The notes beneath the pieces were generated by a model, which saw only the letters and a list, made by a program, of their open reading frames with translations, was not told the DNA's origin and made no database searches. The position numbers were made by a program, and so were the translations under genes. 48,244 nucleotides of DNA, taken from assembly GCA_964593455.1 (NCBI GenBank), contig CAZQHK010000033.1, forward strand, positions 1 to 48,244, written 5' to 3'. How positions within the stretch are numbered: position 1 is the stretch's first letter; each line of letters opens with the position of its first letter. This DNA comes from CAZQHK01 sp964593455. GTDB taxonomy: Bacteria > Muiribacteriota > CAYSPT01. Below, one piece after another: positions 45,887-48,244 of the stretch.

Positions 45887-48244
45887 ATGCAGACAAATTC
45901 CGGCAGTTCCGAACCGGCTGCCTATACTGTAACTTTCAAAGTCATCCTGGCGTTAGCATTCTTGTCGGGCATACCGGCTTTAATCTACGAAATTATCTGG
46001 ATGAGAATGCTCAGCCATATCCTGGGGAGCTCAATCATCGCCATATCCATCCTAACCGCTACCTTTATGCTGGGTTTATCCCTGGGGTCATACCTGTTCG
46101 GCTGCTTTGCGGATAAGGTTAGAAGATTCCTGCGGTTATATGCATTGATCGAATTAGGCATCGGTGCGACTGCCTTTTTGTTTCCTTTTCTGATCACTTT
46201 TATCAAAGATAATAAACTATTGGTGCTGCCTTTCAGCTATTCTCACCATACGCTGTTCATTATCCAGAGAATTGTTTTTTCATCACTGGTCTTATTGATA
46301 CCAACTATACTCATGGGGGGAACATTACCCGTTATCAGTAAATTCATTCACCGGAATTTTGCCAATAGAGGAAAAAGACTGGGTTATTTGTACAGTTTTA
46401 ACATTGCCGGCGCGATTCTGGGTTGTTTGCTTGCTTCATTTATCATGATGGAACACATCGGGTTGACCCGCTCGCTGCTCGTCGCGTCTTCGGTGAACAT
46501 AACGATCGGGCTCGTCTGCCTTATACTCGATCATGTATTCGGGCAAACAGGTGACGTTGCCACCGGGGGTCAGGAAAAACCGATTTTTCAGCGGATCAAA
46601 GATAAGAAATCGAAACTGAAACTGTCATTCGAGCAAAAGATGCTCTTACTCATTTTCGGACTGTCGGGATTTACCGCTCTGGCATATGAAGTTTTATGGG
46701 TCAGAATGCTGATCTTCTGGCTGGGCGCCACCGTCTATTCTTTCGGCATGATTCTGGCGGTTTACCTGGGATGTATCGCGGTCGGAAGCTTTATTGCCGC
46801 CTTCTTGATCGATAAATACTCCGAGGATACCTTGAAAAAGATTCTGGGCGGGCTGGAACTTTTTATTGGCCTGGCCGCGTTAATCCCGATGTATCTGTAC
46901 TCTGCCATGGTAAAAAACTCTATCGATATCAACAACCCGCTTTTCTTTGACTACAGCTTTGTCGACACGAAGACAGGTTTGATCACAACAATCCTGACAT
47001 TTTTCTTATTGGCTATTCCGTTTGGGATAATTTTCCCCCTGATGATAAAAATCTTATCTCCACATAAAAATCAGCTCTGCGGGTGTTTGGGCCTGGGATA
47101 TGCCATAAACACCCTGGGAGCCGTGTTTGGCTCCCTGGTGACAGGTTTTATTTTAATCCCCGTTTTGGGAGTCCAAAACAGTCTCTTTGCCGTGGCCTGT
47201 TTAAGTATCGCAATTTTCTACTGCATTGTTCTCCTGGTTAAAAGAAAAATGAGGTTTGTCTCCGGAACGGTGCTGGCACTGTGTCTCGTTCTCCTGATGG
47301 CGGGTCTACACATGGCCGTTCCGAAGGATTTTCTGGGCACGGTCATCAGTACGAAAGTCCCCGGCACTATCGTTCATTTCAAAGAAGGCAGGGATTCAAC
47401 CGTCATCGTTAACAAAGATACTTATGGGAATCCGCATTTATGGATCAACGGGCTGGAAACGGCCGATCCCTCCATGCCGCTCATGAGCTGGATTGCTCAC
47501 GTTCCCATGCTCATCTCCTCAAATCCTCAGAACGCTCTGGTGATAGGATTCGGGTCGGGTTTAACCATGGGAACCGCAACCGAGGTCTACGGAGTCAAGA
47601 CGGATTGTGTGGAGATCAGCCGGAGCGTTATCGAGGTCGGGGAGGCGTTTTCCGCCTTCAACCATGATGTGCTCAATTCCCCCCGGGCCACTATTATTGT
47701 GATGGATGGGCGGAACTTCGTCGATTACACGGACAAGATATATGACATCATCATCGTTGACGGCGGTCATCCGTTCATCAATAACTGTAGCAGCTTATTT
47801 TCGAAAGAGTTCTACCTTGCGTGCCACAAGATTCTCAAGAATGACGGGATCATGGTTCAATTTGCTCCCCGCGTCCTGGCCTCGCGAGAAGACTACGAGT
47901 CGATGGTTCAAACCTTTGCCCAGGTTTTCAAGTATTCGTTTACGTTTCCTTCGCTCAGTGATGATTTTGTGTTTGGCACGAAAAAGTCTTTTCTTATTGA
48001 TGAAAAAAGGGTTCGCGAAAAACTTTTACGCAACCCGGTCTTACAAAAGGATATGGCGCAGATAGATATCACCAATGCCAACGGTCTGGTACGTTTCTTG
48101 AATTCTTTCCGGATGATCGAAAGAAAACAGGCCAAGAATACCAGGATTTTAACCGATGATATGCCGTTTATCGAATTCACCATGACCCGGTATTTGAGAG
48201 ACAAAGGTAAAAAAGATGAGCCAATTCACGCCGTTTTACGCTAG
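45887..48244 (+). CDS. Multi-pass membrane protein with a spermidine-synthase-like domain, 785 aa
   Basis: The first ~490 residues are a dozen or more membrane helices in two similar halves. Each half opens with an (I)YE(I/V)(I/L)WxRM motif: LIYEIIWMRMLSHILGSS near residue 30 and ALAYEVLWVRMLIFWLGAT near 266. The C-terminal ~290 residues are a polyamine-aminopropyltransferase/methyltransferase-like fold with VIGFGSGLTMG, VEISRSVIEVG and YDIIIVDGGHPF. True spermidine synthases carry an acidic catalytic pair in the last motif (DSSDP), which here is GGHP, so aminopropyl transfer is doubtful. Such fused proteins are widespread and uncharacterised. The stop is the last codon of the window. Confidence 0.85.
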   Translation: MQTNSGSSEPAAYTVTFKVILALAFLSGIPALIYEIIWMRMLSHILGSSIIAISILTATFMLGLSLGSYLFGCFADKVRRFLRLYALIELGIGATAFLFPFLITFIKDNKLLVLPFSYSHHTLFIIQRIVFSSLVLLIPTILMGGTLPVISKFIHRNFANRGKRLGYLYSFNIAGAILGCLLASFIMMEHIGLTRSLLVASSVNITIGLVCLILDHVFGQTGDVATGGQEKPIFQRIKDKKSKLKLSFEQKMLLLIFGLSGFTALAYEVLWVRMLIFWLGATVYSFGMILAVYLGCIAVGSFIAAFLIDKYSEDTLKKILGGLELFIGLAALIPMYLYSAMVKNSIDINNPLFFDYSFVDTKTGLITTILTFFLLAIPFGIIFPLMIKILSPHKNQLCGCLGLGYAINTLGAVFGSLVTGFILIPVLGVQNSLFAVACLSIAIFYCIVLLVKRKMRFVSGTVLALCLVLLMAGLHMAVPKDFLGTVISTKVPGTIVHFKEGRDSTVIVNKDTYGNPHLWINGLETADPSMPLMSWIAHVPMLISSNPQNALVIGFGSGLTMGTATEVYGVKTDCVEISRSVIEVGEAFSAFNHDVLNSPRATIIVMDGRNFVDYTDKIYDIIIVDGGHPFINNCSSLFSKEFYLACHKILKNDGIMVQFAPRVLASREDYESMVQTFAQVFKYSFTFPSLSDDFVFGTKKSFLIDEKRVREKLLRNPVLQKDMAQIDITNANGLVRFLNSFRMIERKQAKNTRILTDDMPFIEFTMTRYLRDKGKKDEPIHAVLR

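Noticed and set aside
45887..48244. Calling the last gene a spermidine synthase (speE)
   Set aside because: The expected acidic active-site motif is replaced and the large membrane part is not found in SpeE, so only a domain-level call is justified.
1..48244. tRNA or rRNA genes
   Set aside because: I looked for cloverleaf-like ends and rRNA signatures in the gaps between genes and saw none; most gaps are short or filled by the repeats described. A covariance-model scan would settle this.

Overview
The window is about 48 kb of chromosome from a Gram-negative bacterium with roughly balanced base composition. Lipid A/Kdo genes (waaA and an LpxL-type acyltransferase), a class A penicillin-binding protein and lipoprotein signals imply an outer membrane. 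The ribosomal block rpsF-ssb-rpsR-DUF2232-rplI-dnaB, several HEAT-repeat proteins and a 2,247-residue HEAT/TPR protein fit a Desulfobacterota-like or related candidate lineage. That placement is inference; there is no rRNA in the window.

Layout. (1) 1-5184, plus strand: 2[4Fe-4S] ferredoxin, PBP1A, an exported DJ-1/PfpI-like lipoprotein, pyrR and a HEAT protein. (2) 5144-14167, minus strand: histidine utilisation genes hutH, hutU and hutI, then a DUF3857/transglutaminase protein, a NifU-like Fe-S scaffold protein and a second HEAT protein. The GTGA overlaps suggest translational coupling. (3) 14442-17054, plus strand: two tiny genes, one resembling a flagellar rod protein reduced to its two ends, then a ~185-bp hairpin repeat, a twin cyclic-nucleotide-binding-domain protein and a DUF3592 membrane protein. 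(4) 17063-29560, minus strand: nnr, HEAT protein, a membrane-anchored protein of unknown function, the giant HEAT/TPR protein, lpxL and waaA, mostly joined by 4-base overlaps. (5) 29822-34491, plus strand: rpsF, ssb, rpsR, DUF2232, rplI and dnaB. The rplI gene ends in an 18-bp tandem array interrupted by a 100-N assembly gap. (6) 34704-36449: a complete IS4-type insertion sequence with 13-bp inverted ends and a 10-bp target duplication, followed by an AT-rich methyltransferase gene and a second hairpin repeat. (7) 37395-41117, minus strand: ChaN-like protein, a small membrane protein, and a sodium:solute symporter preceded by an unusual 28-residue one-helix gene. (8) 41306-48244, plus strand: xylFGH-type sugar ABC transporter, a GIDE-domain membrane protein and a large membrane protein with a spermidine-synthase-like domain, whose stop codon is the last three bases of the window.

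The most interesting points are the miniature flagellar-rod-like gene pair, a shared ~91-94-residue three-HEAT super-repeat (W at position 1, YW at 35-36) in three separate proteins, the giant scaffold protein inside a lipid A operon, an FHA-like domain inserted in a periplasmic loop of the symporter together with its tiny companion gene, and a family of dyad-symmetric repeats that share termini but differ in their centres. All calls come from reading the sequence; no database search was run.
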